Assembly (NCBI GenBank): GCA_001281695.1
Contig: LJIE01000001.1
Coordinates: forward strand, 3,495,521-3,559,520
Direction of reading: 5' to 3'
Source: a bacterium 336/3
GTDB taxonomy: Bacteria > Bacteroidota > Bacteroidia > Cytophagales > Thermonemataceae
DNA: 64,000 bases
The notes under the pieces are model-generated. The model had not been told where the DNA came from. It searched no databases and was given only the letters and a program-made list of their open reading frames with translations. Position numbers and translations under genes: made by a program. Below, one piece after another: positions 25,402 through 35,363 of the stretch (its first letter is position 1; every line of letters begins with the position of its first letter).

Positions 25402-27954
25402 ATGATTTCAGACACTATTTTATATAAGTTTGATGAGGATGCTATATTAGAGCATTTGAAACATTATTTACCTCATCAGAATCCTTTAAAAGATTTCATC
25501 AATGATAATGTTCTTAAATCTTTCCAACATTATCATTTTCATGAAGCCATGGAAAAAGCTTCTATGTTTTTTGGTTATAAAACTTACTCTGGCTTAGAAC
25601 ATTACAGAAGTCTATACCAAACTGGCAAAATCAACCCTAAAATTCTACAAAGAGTTATTATTGAACACAAAGGATTTGATGTTTGGGAAGAATGGAAAAA
25701 TAAAATGCTTAAAAATGATTATGATACTGCTTGGTCAAATCGTTTGGGGCAATTACACCAAATTTGGACACATGTTTATCATCTCAATATAGAAAAAGAA
25801 ATACATAGCTTCTTATTCAGGTTTGTAGGTACTTATGTTGATCAAGGCATAGCAATCAAGCATTTTCCTATATTACATAAAGGCTTGTTGGCTTCTATTA
25901 AAGAGCTTGAAGCAAACAGTTTTATTAAATTATTCAAGAGTAAAAGAGTTCGTGATTTGCTATTACATACCCATTGTAAAATAAAAAGTTTACTTGATAT
26001 TTTAGTTGGGGATGAACAATGGTATGAGCAATATCTGTTTGACCAACAATTTGCTCATGCAGGTTGGTCAGGTATGGTGGCTATTCTTGAAAATCACCCT
26101 GATTTTCTATTAGATAAAAGAAAAATTAGTTTGCATGATTTTATAGTATTTGAGCTTCTGTTGGAAATAGATGCTTTAGACAGAAAATTTGGAGAAGGAA
26201 AGTGGCAACCCTTGAACTATCACATCCAAACAGCAAAGAAATCCTCTGACTCTAATTTTCAGGATAATGTTCAGAAAGAACAAATTATTCCTTTGTTTGC
26301 ACATATTGAAAGAAGAGAGATTTTTGATGTTTATCAACTTTGGCAAGAAGCCTACGAATGGACTTTTTATGACCAAGTTTTAAAAGGTTTGCAAATAGCT
26401 CCTTCCACCCAATCATCTCAAGAATATAATTTTCAAGCTGTTTTTTGTATTGATGAAAGGGAATGTTCTTTTAGAAGATATGTAGAAAAATACGCCCATG
26501 CTCAAACTTTTGGAACAGCAGGTTTCTTTAATATCGAATTCTATTTTCAACCTGAACATGGTAAATTTCATGCAAAATCTTGTCCTGCACCTGTAGAACC
26601 CAAATACATCATAAGAGAAACAGAGATTAAAAAACACCATCATCAATCAGATGCTCATTTTAGCAAACAGAGCAAAAATTTATTTGGAGGTTGGTTGATT
26701 TCACAGACAATGGGTTTCTGGTCTGCCATTCAGTTAGTTTGGAATATATTTAAACCTTCTGAGACACCAGCTTTGGTTTCTGCATTCAGGCACATGGATA
26801 AAGAAAGTAAATTGCATTATGAATGCAATTCGGAACATCCTAAAGAAGTACATCATTTACAAATAGGCTTTACCATTGAAGAGATGGCTACTCGTATGGA
26901 AGGGCTTTTAAAAAGTATTGGTTTGACCAATAACTTTTCTGACTTAGTGTATTTCATTGGTCATGGAGCAAGTACAGTCAATAATACTCATTATGCAGCT
27001 TATGGTTGTGGAGCATGTAGTGGACAAACAGGTTCTGTCAATGCTCGATTGGCAGCTATAATGGCTAATAAGTCTGAAGTAAGAGCTATTTTAAAAGAAA
27101 AAGGTATTCATATTCCTGATACTACACAATTTTTAGGAGGATTACATGATACAACAAGAGATGAAATGGACTTTTATGATGAAAACCTTTTGTCTGAATC
27201 TAACAAAATAGCTCATCAAGAAAATAAAAAATTGTATCAGAAAGCTTTGGCTAATAATGCGAAAGAACGAGCTCGTAGGTTTTTATTGGTAGATAATAAA
27301 CAATCTGCCGAAAAAATTCATAAAATCGTAAAACTGCGAGCTTTATCTCTGTTTGAGCCTCGCCCTGAGTGGGATCATGCAACCAATGCTTTATGCATTG
27401 TAGGAAGAAGAGAAAGCAATAAACATCTATTTTTGGATAGACGTTCCTTTTTAAATTCTTATGATTATGCACAAGACCCTGAAGGCAAGTATTTATTAGG
27501 AATTCTAAGAGCAGTAGCCCCCGTATGTGGAGGAATCAATTTGCAATACTATTTTGCATGCACAGATCAACACAGATTAGGAGCAGGTTCAAAATTACCT
27601 CACAATGTAATTGGTTTGGTAGGCGTTGCCAATGGCATTGATGGAGATTTGAGAACAGGTTTGCCTGAACAAGCCGTCAATATTCATGACCCTATTCGTC
27701 TGTTAGCAATTGTTGAGCATTATCCTGACGTTGTATTGGCTACTATTCAAAAAGAAGCTTCTACCTATCAGTGGTTTCACAATGGTTGGGTTCATTTAGT
27801 AGCTATACATCCTGAAACCAAAGAATTGTATAGATTTGATAGAGGAGAATGGCTTTTATACATACCTATCAATGAGAGCCTTCCGAGTACTAATAACTTA
27901 GAAAAAGAGTTAGAAAACTCTCATGAGAACTTACCTATATTCCTAATATCTTAA
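25402..27954 (+). CDS. dabA: Inorganic carbon transporter subunit DabA (DUF2309)
   Basis: 850 residues, the usual DabA size, no membrane helices of its own. The zinc site of the family, which resembles a beta-carbonic anhydrase site, is intact: C349 and D351 in VFCIDERECSFR, H521 in FIGHGAST, C536 in YGCGACSGQTGS. The 15-residue spacing between the last two is the same as in characterised DabA. DabA works with the NuoL-like DabB as an energy-coupled CO2 trap that accumulates bicarbonate in the cytoplasm. dabB begins 6 bases after the stop, so the pair is one operon. Function as a transporter subunit is known from the family; the activity here is inferred from the intact site. Confidence 0.95.
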   Translation: MISDTILYKFDEDAILEHLKHYLPHQNPLKDFINDNVLKSFQHYHFHEAMEKASMFFGYKTYSGLEHYRSLYQTGKINPKILQRVIIEHKGFDVWEEWKNKMLKNDYDTAWSNRLGQLHQIWTHVYHLNIEKEIHSFLFRFVGTYVDQGIAIKHFPILHKGLLASIKELEANSFIKLFKSKRVRDLLLHTHCKIKSLLDILVGDEQWYEQYLFDQQFAHAGWSGMVAILENHPDFLLDKRKISLHDFIVFELLLEIDALDRKFGEGKWQPLNYHIQTAKKSSDSNFQDNVQKEQIIPLFAHIERREIFDVYQLWQEAYEWTFYDQVLKGLQIAPSTQSSQEYNFQAVFCIDERECSFRRYVEKYAHAQTFGTAGFFNIEFYFQPEHGKFHAKSCPAPVEPKYIIRETEIKKHHHQSDAHFSKQSKNLFGGWLISQTMGFWSAIQLVWNIFKPSETPALVSAFRHMDKESKLHYECNSEHPKEVHHLQIGFTIEEMATRMEGLLKSIGLTNNFSDLVYFIGHGASTVNNTHYAAYGCGACSGQTGSVNARLAAIMANKSEVRAILKEKGIHIPDTTQFLGGLHDTTRDEMDFYDENLLSESNKIAHQENKKLYQKALANNAKERARRFLLVDNKQSAEKIHKIVKLRALSLFEPRPEWDHATNALCIVGRRESNKHLFLDRRSFLNSYDYAQDPEGKYLLGILRAVAPVCGGINLQYYFACTDQHRLGAGSKLPHNVIGLVGVANGIDGDLRTGLPEQAVNIHDPIRLLAIVEHYPDVVLATIQKEASTYQWFHNGWVHLVAIHPETKELYRFDRGEWLLYIPINESLPSTNNLEKELENSHENLPIFLIS

Positions 27955-27960
27955 ACAATC

Positions 27961-29838
27961 ATGAACATCAATTATTTTATTCTCAGTTTTGTACTGATGC
28001 CTTTGTTTGCATTTATAATTACAATGTTTACAAAAGAGCAACAAGAAAAATGGATTTCCAATATCACTACTTATACCATTGGATCTGTATTTTTTATACT
28101 TACAGGTTTCATTGGATATTGGATATTTTTAGGAGCTAATAATTTTAACCTCAAAGAGATTTTATTGTACCAAAATAAAGAATACACATTTTTAATAGAT
28201 TTTTACTTTGATAAAGTAACTGCTGTATATTTATTTGTGGGTTCTTTTATTAGCTTTCTGATTGTACGTTATAGCAGTTATTATATGCATCTTGAAAAAG
28301 GGTATAAACGCTTTTTTGCAACTATTTTATTCTTTTTCTTTTCTTATAATTTTACAGTATTGGCTGGCAATTTTGAAACCCTTTTTATTGGTTGGGAAAT
28401 GATAGGTATATCATCCTTTTTATTAATTGCTTTTTACCGAGAACGTTATTTGCCTGTACGTAATGCTGTGAAGGTATTTTCGGTGTATCGAATTGGTGAT
28501 ATTGGTATTCTACTTGCCATGTGGGCAAGTCATCATTTGTGGCATGAAAATATTACTTTTCAAAAACTGCTCAATTACGATTTGGTACATGAACATTTAC
28601 TAAATCACAGTTTTGAAGGTTTATTCATTGCTATTTGCTTACTTGTAGCTGCTGCTGCCAAGTCTGCACAATTCCCTTTTTCTTCTTGGATGCCCAGAGC
28701 TATGGAAGGTCCTACCCCTTCAAGTGCTATTTTTTATGGTTCATTATCAATTCATTTTGGAGTATTTTTACTCATCAGAACCATGCCATTTTGGGAACAA
28801 CAAATTGTAGCCAGAGTTTTAATAGGATTTATTGGTGTACTAACAGCTATAACTGGTTATTTTACAGCAAGAGTGCAACCTACCATTAAAACACAAATAG
28901 CTTATGCTTCTGTATCTCAGATTGGGTTGATGTTTGTAGAAATAGCTTTAGGTTTAGAATGGCTTGTTCTGATTCATTTTGTGGGTAATGCTTTTCTGAG
29001 AACCTATCAATTGCTTGTTTCACCATCTGTAGTAGCGTATTTAATTAGAGAACAATTCTATTATTTTAAGCCTCATACAGAAAAGAAATCTTATTTCTTA
29101 GGTAAAAATTTTTATTATGGATGGTATCTACTTTCTTTAAAAGAATTCAATTTAGATACTCTGATGGGTAGATATATTTTCAATCCTTTTAAAAAAATTG
29201 GGAGCAAACTTAATTTTCTAAACCCTAAAAACATTCTAGTTGTTTTTCTGCCTTTGTATGGAATTGGTATAGCTCTTTTATTGTTAGAAGAGTATATTCC
29301 AAATTGGCTACATGATAGTTTACCCATTATTTCTGCTTCTATAGCTTTGATGATGGTTATGAAGGGGTTTTCAGAAAGGCGTTACCCAAAATTAGCATGG
29401 ATGCTTCTAACACTACAACATTTTTGGATTGCCTTAGCTGTAGGTCATAATGAACATTTTCAAATCAGTGAAGCAGTTTGGTATTTAAGTGGTGTAATGA
29501 TAGCAGGTGTTGGTGGATATGTAGTACTTTCTATGCTCCAAAAAAATGAACCCTCTTATTTTACACTTTTCAGGTATTATGGACATAGTTACGAATATCC
29601 ACGCATAGGAGGTATATTTTTACTATGTTCTTTAGGACTTATGGGCTTTCCTATTACTACCACATTTATTGGTGAAGACCTTATTTTCAGTCATATCCAT
29701 AAGGATCAATATCTCTTGGCCTTTCTACTTTCTTCTTGTTTTGTAATAGAAGGAATTGCTGCTATTAGAATTTATGCAAGACTATTTTTAGGTAACCATG
29801 CAAAGGTTTATCACGAAACACCTTTGCAGTCTTCTTAA
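27961..29838 (+). CDS. dabB: Inorganic carbon transporter subunit DabB (NuoL-like)
   Basis: 625 residues with about 14-16 membrane helices of the proton-conducting antiporter (NuoL/MrpA) family. Characteristic stretches are FIGWEMIGISSFLLIAFYRE, AAAAKSAQFPFSSWMPRAME and GPTPSSAIFYGS, including the Lys and Glu used for proton translocation. Being 6 bases from dabA identifies it as DabB rather than a complex I subunit; nuoA and nuoB are 12 kb away on the other strand. It probably supplies the cation gradient that drives DabA. The SulP gene starts 45 bases later. Confidence 0.93.
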   Translation: MNINYFILSFVLMPLFAFIITMFTKEQQEKWISNITTYTIGSVFFILTGFIGYWIFLGANNFNLKEILLYQNKEYTFLIDFYFDKVTAVYLFVGSFISFLIVRYSSYYMHLEKGYKRFFATILFFFFSYNFTVLAGNFETLFIGWEMIGISSFLLIAFYRERYLPVRNAVKVFSVYRIGDIGILLAMWASHHLWHENITFQKLLNYDLVHEHLLNHSFEGLFIAICLLVAAAAKSAQFPFSSWMPRAMEGPTPSSAIFYGSLSIHFGVFLLIRTMPFWEQQIVARVLIGFIGVLTAITGYFTARVQPTIKTQIAYASVSQIGLMFVEIALGLEWLVLIHFVGNAFLRTYQLLVSPSVVAYLIREQFYYFKPHTEKKSYFLGKNFYYGWYLLSLKEFNLDTLMGRYIFNPFKKIGSKLNFLNPKNILVVFLPLYGIGIALLLLEEYIPNWLHDSLPIISASIALMMVMKGFSERRYPKLAWMLLTLQHFWIALAVGHNEHFQISEAVWYLSGVMIAGVGGYVVLSMLQKNEPSYFTLFRYYGHSYEYPRIGGIFLLCSLGLMGFPITTTFIGEDLIFSHIHKDQYLLAFLLSSCFVIEGIAAIRIYARLFLGNHAKVYHETPLQSS

Positions 29839-29883
29839 TACAATCAAAAAATATTTTTTATTAATAATTTATTCATTTGTTTT

Positions 29884-32106
29884 ATGGCACATAAATATAT
29901 TCCCAAAGATGGTTTGGCTGGTTTAAAAGAAAATTGGCAAAAAGACCTTAATGCTGGCGTTTTAGTTTCTTTCTTAGCTTTACCTTTATGTTTGGGTATT
30001 GCATCTGCCAGCAAATTTCCTCCTATTACAGGTGTTTTTACAGCCATTATTGGTGGAGTAATTGTAGCTTTGTTATCAGGTAGTCGTTTAACGATCAAAG
30101 GTCCTGCTGCAGGACTGATTGCCATTGGGTTGGGTGCAGTAGAGGCTTTGGGTTACGAAAAAGCATTGGCTACCATTGTTATTGCCAGTATGATTCAAGT
30201 GATTTTTGGCTTATTGAAAGCAGGTAAATTAGGAAATTTTTTTCCTGTTTCTGTCATTCATGGTATGCTTGCAGCGATTGGAGTTATAATATTTTCTAAA
30301 CAAATTCACCCACTTTTGGGTGTAAAACCAACAGCCAAAGAACCCTTTGAACTACTTGCAGAAATCCCAAACAGTATTATTCATGCCAAATGGGAAGTAG
30401 CTTTGATAGGCATCTTGGGGTTAATTATCATTTTTACCATTCCCATGCTCAAGAGTAGGTTTATTAAAAAAATCCCTGCCCCCATGGTAGTCCTTTTAAT
30501 GGCAATTCCATTAAGTATAATTTTTGGTTTAGGGGATTTTGTAAAAGATGGTAAATCTGTTTATTTGGTAAACATTCCCACTTCTATTTTAGAAGGTATT
30601 TTTACACTTGATATTCACAAAATAGGCATCACTTTTCCTGATTTTTCAGAAGCATTTAGTCTCACAAGTTTACAATATATCTTGATGTTTTCTTTGATAG
30701 GAAGCATAGAATCTTTACTAACTATTAAAGCAATAGATGGTTTAGACCCGTATCAAAGAAAATCTGATATGAATAAAGACTTGGTAGCTGTGGGTATAGG
30801 TAATACAATTGCTGGCTTGATAGGAGGCTTACCTATGATTTCGGAAGTAGCTCGAAGTTCTGCCAATGTAGCCAATGGGGCTAAAACTCGTTGGGCAAAC
30901 TTTTTTCATGGAATCTCTTTGCTAATTTTTATTTTAATTTTGGCTAAAATTATAGTTCTTATTCCTATGTCTGCTTTGGCAGCTATGCTCATAGCCGTAG
31001 CTTATCGTTTGGCTTCTCCAAAAGAGTTTAAACACGCTTATCACGTAGGCAAAGAGCAACTTCTTATTTTCTTGACTACTCTCGTTGTAACACTTGCTAC
31101 CGATTTGTTGGTAGGTGTGGGTGCTGGTATTTTCATGAAATTGATTGTAGAAATTTATTATGGCACACCCATCAAAGGCTTATTCAAAGCTCATGTGAAG
31201 GTAGAAGAAGACCACCAACACAATACCATACACTTTAAAATAGCTAATTCTGCTATATTTAGCAATTATTTAGGCTTCAAAAAACATTTGGATAAATTAC
31301 CAAGAGGAAAACATATCATCATTGATGTGAATGAAGCAAAGCTTATAGACCACACTTTCATGGAAAATCTCCATCAGTTTGAATTAGATTATCACCATCA
31401 AGGAGGTTCAGTCGAGATTCAAGGCATGGAACATCAGAATCCAGTTTCTGACCATCCATTGGCTATGCGAGTTTTTGATGCTGAGTATAAGGATAAAGCA
31501 AAAAATGTTGTTTTAGATAATCGTCAAAAAGAATTGGAAGCTTTAGCTATACAAAATGATATGGGTTTCAGACCATTGCCTATTACTGATAATTTTAAAT
31601 ATTTGAATTTTAAGTTTTTTCAAGGAAAGAAAATCAATTATAGAGCCAATCGTCTCATTAAAACAATAGATCATACTCGATTTGAATTTTCAGATATGGA
31701 TATTTCAGAAATGGAAAACATTGGTGGGCGTACTTACAAAATAACGACACTTACTATTACAGATGTGATAGGACATATTCCATTTTTTGTTTTAGAAAAA
31801 GAAAATACCCTCAACAAGGTAACACAAGGAGCCCAAGATATAGATTTTGAGCAATTCCCTATATTTTCTAATCATTATATGCTTACTAGTACAGAAGCTG
31901 AGGAAACAAGAAAGTTTTTTACTCCTGAAATTATTCGTTTTTTGGAGTTGTATATTAATAAAGATTTCAAAATTCGCTCTCGTGATAGTCGTTTATTAAT
32001 ATTTAAAAATGAACAACTTTTGAGTAAAAACGAAATTCAGGATTTGTTAGAAATGGCTATTGGTTTGGTTGAAATTATTAAGAAAGAATACTTGATAAAA
32101 GCATAA
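29884..32106 (+). CDS. SulP family anion transporter with STAS and extra C-terminal domain (copy 1)
   Basis: 740 residues. The membrane part (about 1-425) is a SulP/SLC26 transporter: PLCLGIASASKFPPITGVFT, SRLTIKGPAAGLI and ISEVARSSANVANGAKTRWA are the conserved substrate-site and core-domain stretches. A STAS domain (about 437-525, IIIDVNEAKLIDHTFMENL) follows, then about 200 residues I do not recognise (FKFFQGKKINYRANRL ... FEQFPIFSNHYMLT ... FFTPEIIRFLELY). SulP proteins carry bicarbonate or sulfate. The location directly after dabAB suggests bicarbonate; sulfate cannot be excluded, as a cysC gene lies in the window though 30 kb away. It ends at a strong terminator. Confidence 0.9.
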   Translation: MAHKYIPKDGLAGLKENWQKDLNAGVLVSFLALPLCLGIASASKFPPITGVFTAIIGGVIVALLSGSRLTIKGPAAGLIAIGLGAVEALGYEKALATIVIASMIQVIFGLLKAGKLGNFFPVSVIHGMLAAIGVIIFSKQIHPLLGVKPTAKEPFELLAEIPNSIIHAKWEVALIGILGLIIIFTIPMLKSRFIKKIPAPMVVLLMAIPLSIIFGLGDFVKDGKSVYLVNIPTSILEGIFTLDIHKIGITFPDFSEAFSLTSLQYILMFSLIGSIESLLTIKAIDGLDPYQRKSDMNKDLVAVGIGNTIAGLIGGLPMISEVARSSANVANGAKTRWANFFHGISLLIFILILAKIIVLIPMSALAAMLIAVAYRLASPKEFKHAYHVGKEQLLIFLTTLVVTLATDLLVGVGAGIFMKLIVEIYYGTPIKGLFKAHVKVEEDHQHNTIHFKIANSAIFSNYLGFKKHLDKLPRGKHIIIDVNEAKLIDHTFMENLHQFELDYHHQGGSVEIQGMEHQNPVSDHPLAMRVFDAEYKDKAKNVVLDNRQKELEALAIQNDMGFRPLPITDNFKYLNFKFFQGKKINYRANRLIKTIDHTRFEFSDMDISEMENIGGRTYKITTLTITDVIGHIPFFVLEKENTLNKVTQGAQDIDFEQFPIFSNHYMLTSTEAEETRKFFTPEIIRFLELYINKDFKIRSRDSRLLIFKNEQLLSKNEIQDLLEMAIGLVEIIKKEYLIKA

Positions 32107-32109
32107 AGC

Positions 32110-32145
32110 AAATAACGTAGGACAATAACTAGTCTTACGTTATTT
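32110..32145 (+). terminator. Terminator after sulP copy 1
   Basis: AAATAACGTAGGAC (32110-32123) and GTCTTACGTTATTT (32132-32145) form a 14-bp stem with one G-T pair and an 8-base loop. The 3' flank is A/T-rich (ATAATTTTCC). It closes the dabA-dabB-sulP transcript three bases after the stop. Confidence 0.75.
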
Positions 32146-32214
32146 ATAATTTTCCATGTATTTCTTTACAATACTCTTATCCTAAAATAAATATCATATT
32201 TTAATAATAGAATT

Positions 32215-33003
32215 ATGAACAATCATTTTTTTAAAATAATCGTTTTAATATATCTCTTTTCTCCTAAAATTGGTTTTTCTCAAAATACACGCATCAATGA
32301 AAAAAATACAATTGGTTGGTATAACTATTTTGGGACATTTAAACTTAGTAAACATTGGGGAATACACACTGAATACCAATGGCGAAGAGCAGAACTTATT
32401 ACTGCATGGCAACAAAGTCTCCTACGTATGGGTGTTAATTATCAGTTAGACCCCAAAGTACAAATACGTTTGGGTTATGCTTGGATAGAAACTTTCCCAT
32501 ATAGCACTACTCCCATCAATTCTTTTGGAAAAGACTTTACAGAGCATAGAACTTACCAAATGCTAACACTAACTGATAAAATAGGAATTGTTGGATTTTC
32601 TCACAGATTTATGCTAGAACAACGATGGGTAGGCAAATATTCAGATGCTTCTCTAAATAAAGAAGATAGTTTTGTATATTCTAACAGAATACGATATATG
32701 TTTCGTACACAAGTTCCTTTAAAGGGAAAAACTATTGGAGATAAAACGCCTTATGCAGCTATTTATGATGAGATTTTTATAGGTTTTGGTAAAAATGTAA
32801 ATGCAAATATTTTTGACCAAAATCGTTTAGGGATTTTACTGGGCTATCAGTTCAACAAAAAAATCAAATTAGAAGGTGGTTATTTTAACCAAATAGTAAT
32901 GTTAGGCAGAAAAATAAATAATAACACAAATAATGTTGTACAATATAACAGTGGTATTATTTTAAATACTTTATTTAATTTTGATTTCAGCAAGTCAAAT
33001 TAG
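32215..33003 (+). CDS. DUF2490 outer-membrane beta-barrel protein
   Basis: 262 residues. A signal peptide (IIVLIYLFSPKIGFSQ) is followed by alternating beta strands: IGWYNYFGTFKLSKHWGIHT, EYQWRRAEL, QSLLRMGVNYQL, KVQIRLGYAWIETFPY, RLGILLGYQFNKKIKLEGGY. This is the pattern of the DUF2490 family of outer-membrane barrels. Function is unknown. It sits between two SulP genes with its own terminator at 33019-33053, so an outer-membrane pore or accessory for the same anion is conceivable by context only. Confidence 0.8.
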   Translation: MNNHFFKIIVLIYLFSPKIGFSQNTRINEKNTIGWYNYFGTFKLSKHWGIHTEYQWRRAELITAWQQSLLRMGVNYQLDPKVQIRLGYAWIETFPYSTTPINSFGKDFTEHRTYQMLTLTDKIGIVGFSHRFMLEQRWVGKYSDASLNKEDSFVYSNRIRYMFRTQVPLKGKTIGDKTPYAAIYDEIFIGFGKNVNANIFDQNRLGILLGYQFNKKIKLEGGYFNQIVMLGRKINNNTNNVVQYNSGIILNTLFNFDFSKSN

Positions 33004-33018
33004 TAGTTATTTTAGTAG

Positions 33019-33053
33019 AAAAAGCTATTTAATATTTTAGATAGCTTTTTTTT
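33019..33053 (+). terminator. Terminator after the DUF2490 gene
   Basis: AAAAAGCTAT (33019-33028) pairs with ATAGCTTTTT (33041-33050), followed by more Ts to 33053. The stem is 10 bp with a 12-base A/T-rich loop. Confidence 0.75.
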
Positions 33054-33063
33054 ATTCATAAAA

Positions 33064-33094
33064 TTTCGGTTAATCAAAAAAAAAATTATTTTTG
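33064..33094 (+). promoter_or_regulatory. Promoter for sulP copy 2
   Basis: TTTC at 33064-33067 (one mismatch to TTTG), a 19-base spacer, then TATTTTTG at 33087-33094, which fits TAnnTTTG exactly. The element ends 25 bases before the ATG at 33120. The setting is A/T-rich, so chance similarity is possible. Confidence 0.5.
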
Positions 33095-33119
33095 ATATTG
33101 ATGAGACACCTAAATTTTT

Positions 33120-35363
33120 ATGAAAAAAATCCATAAAATTCCTGCTGATGGCCTAAAAGGCTTGCAAGAAAACTTCTTAGCTGATTTGAATGCAGGTTTC
33201 TTAGTATTCTTGATAGCCCTTCCTTTAAGTTTAGGAATTTCTCAAGCAAGTAGCTTTCCTGCTGTGGCAGGTGTTTTCACAGCCATTGTAGGGGGAATTG
33301 TTGTTTCTCTTGTGAGTGGTAGCAAGATCACAATCAAAGGTCCTGCGGCAGGACTGATTTCCATTGCTTTAGCCTCTGTAATGGAATTGGGTTATGAAAA
33401 AACGCTGGCTGTTGTGGTTGTTTCTGGAGCATTGCAAGCTTTATTTGGTTTTCTAAGATTAGGTCGTTTTGCAGACTTTTTTCCACCTTCTGTGGTACAT
33501 GGCATGATGGCAGCCATTGGCTTTATGATTCTATCCAAACAAATACATTATGTATTTGGAGTAGCTCCACACTCCAAAACACCTATTAAACTTCTGAAAG
33601 AAATTCCAGAAAGCATTCAAAGATTAAACCCACAAACTACTACCATTGGTATCTTATCACTTATCATTCTTATAATACTTCCCTTTATAAAGAACAAAGC
33701 TATTAGAAAAGTCCCTGCTTCTCTTTTATTGTTAGTTTTAATTGCATTTCCATTAAGTTTTTATTTTGAATTAGACACAGCTCACCAATATACTTTTATG
33801 GGAGGGACTTACTTCATAGACCCCAGCAAAGATTTAGTAGATTTGCCTACCAACTTGCTTTCAGCTATTAGATTTCCTGATTTTAGTGCTATTACGAGTT
33901 TTGCAAGTATCAAGTACATCATTATGTTTGCCCTCATTGTCAGCATAGAATCTTTGCTTACCGTAAAAGCCGTAGATTTTTTAGACCCTTATAAAAGAGA
34001 ATCGAATGCAAATAAAGACCTTTGGGCTGTTGGCTTAGGCAATATGGTTTGTGGTTTTATTGGAGCATTACCCATGATTTCGGAAGTAGTTCGTAGTTCT
34101 GCCAATGTAAATGCTGGAGCGAAAACTCGTTGGTCGAACTTTTTTCATGGATTATTTTTACTTTTATTTGTTGCGTTTGCCAGCAATTTGGTTCATCATA
34201 TTCCTATTGCAGCTCTTGCTGCCATTCTGGTTTATACAGGTTTCAGGCTTACCTCGCCCAAAGAGTTTAGGCATGTCTATGAAACAGGTTGGGAACAACT
34301 CCTTATTTTTGTGGTAACCATGCTAACCACTTTATTAACCAACCTCTTAGCAGGTGTATTTGCTGGATTACTATTTAAAAGTGCATTACAGTTGCTTTTG
34401 GGTGTACATTGGAAAAATGTATTTGTTTTAAAATATAATATCTCTGAACATGGTGATAAAACTCGTATTGAAGTTCTTTCAGAAGTGTTATTTACCAATG
34501 TACTCAAACTCAAAAAACTATTAAATAGTCTTCCTGTAGGCAAGAATGTAGAGTTAGATTTTCAGAAAGCTGAGTTTATAGACCATTCTTCCATGGAAAA
34601 AATACGTCAGTTTGAACGTAATTATAGTGCAAAAGGCGGAAATGTGGATATTGAAGGTTTATTTTCTCATGTCGCTTTTTCTGCTCATCCACTTGCTACC
34701 CACAAAATCTTCCCTAACCATGTTGTTTTAGAGAAAATCCTCAATGAACGTCAAAAGAGTTTGAAAGAATATGCTGACCACATTAAAGCAACATTTAAGC
34801 CTGATAATGCTTTTGACCTTTATAAATATGATGGTTTCTTGTTTGGAAAACGTTTGGTATATCGTAGTAATCGGATTATCTACCAAGAAACAAAAGAATC
34901 GACTAAACTGATTATTGCAGAAATTAATTTGGTAGAAGGTGCACAACCTACCTCCAAACGATATTCTACGACTACTCTATTGGTAAATAACATCTCTCAG
35001 CCTATTCCTGAATTTGAATTGCGTAAAGAAGACCAATTAGATAGATTCAAGCAGTATATTGGCATTGATGATATAGATTTTGGAGATTATCCTAAGTTTT
35101 CTTCCAAGTATTTACTCAAAGGCAACGAAGAGAACAAAATAAGAGAACTATTTAACCCAGAACTTATTCAGTTTTTAGAAGAAAATGACAACTATATTAT
35201 AGAGTCTAAACACCAAGATTTACTCATCTACACAGAAAAGCAGTCTATCATGAGTGTAAGTGAAGTATCTCTGTTATTTAGCTTTGGAAAAGAGTTGCTT
35301 CATATTATTTCCAAAAATCAGAATACTTCTATACCCAAAGAGATAAAGAAAGAGCAGGAATAA
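33120..35363 (+). CDS. SulP family anion transporter with STAS and extra C-terminal domain (copy 2)
   Basis: 747 residues, a clear paralogue of the SulP protein ending at 32106. The same core motifs are present (PLSLGISQASSFPAVAGVFT, SKITIKGPAAGLI, ISEVVRSSANVNAGAKTRWS), as are a STAS domain (VELDFQKAEFIDHSSMEKI) and the same unrecognised C-terminal region (YDGFLFGKRLVYRSNRII, FGDYPKFSSKYLLKGNEENK, LFNPELIQFLEEN). It has its own promoter and is separated from copy 1 by the DUF2490 gene. Two paralogues at one locus suggest different affinities or substrates. A bicarbonate role is inferred from dabAB; the family alone would allow sulfate. Confidence 0.9.
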   Translation: MKKIHKIPADGLKGLQENFLADLNAGFLVFLIALPLSLGISQASSFPAVAGVFTAIVGGIVVSLVSGSKITIKGPAAGLISIALASVMELGYEKTLAVVVVSGALQALFGFLRLGRFADFFPPSVVHGMMAAIGFMILSKQIHYVFGVAPHSKTPIKLLKEIPESIQRLNPQTTTIGILSLIILIILPFIKNKAIRKVPASLLLLVLIAFPLSFYFELDTAHQYTFMGGTYFIDPSKDLVDLPTNLLSAIRFPDFSAITSFASIKYIIMFALIVSIESLLTVKAVDFLDPYKRESNANKDLWAVGLGNMVCGFIGALPMISEVVRSSANVNAGAKTRWSNFFHGLFLLLFVAFASNLVHHIPIAALAAILVYTGFRLTSPKEFRHVYETGWEQLLIFVVTMLTTLLTNLLAGVFAGLLFKSALQLLLGVHWKNVFVLKYNISEHGDKTRIEVLSEVLFTNVLKLKKLLNSLPVGKNVELDFQKAEFIDHSSMEKIRQFERNYSAKGGNVDIEGLFSHVAFSAHPLATHKIFPNHVVLEKILNERQKSLKEYADHIKATFKPDNAFDLYKYDGFLFGKRLVYRSNRIIYQETKESTKLIIAEINLVEGAQPTSKRYSTTTLLVNNISQPIPEFELRKEDQLDRFKQYIGIDDIDFGDYPKFSSKYLLKGNEENKIRELFNPELIQFLEENDNYIIESKHQDLLIYTEKQSIMSVSEVSLLFSFGKELLHIISKNQNTSIPKEIKKEQE

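Noticed and set aside
27961-29838. Complex I subunit NuoL
   Set aside because: The protein is NuoL-like, but its position 6 bases after dabA identifies it as DabB; no other nuo genes are near.
25402-35363. Carbon-fixation or carboxysome operon
   Set aside because: No RuBisCO, carboxysome or carbonic anhydrase gene is present in the window, only transport-type genes.
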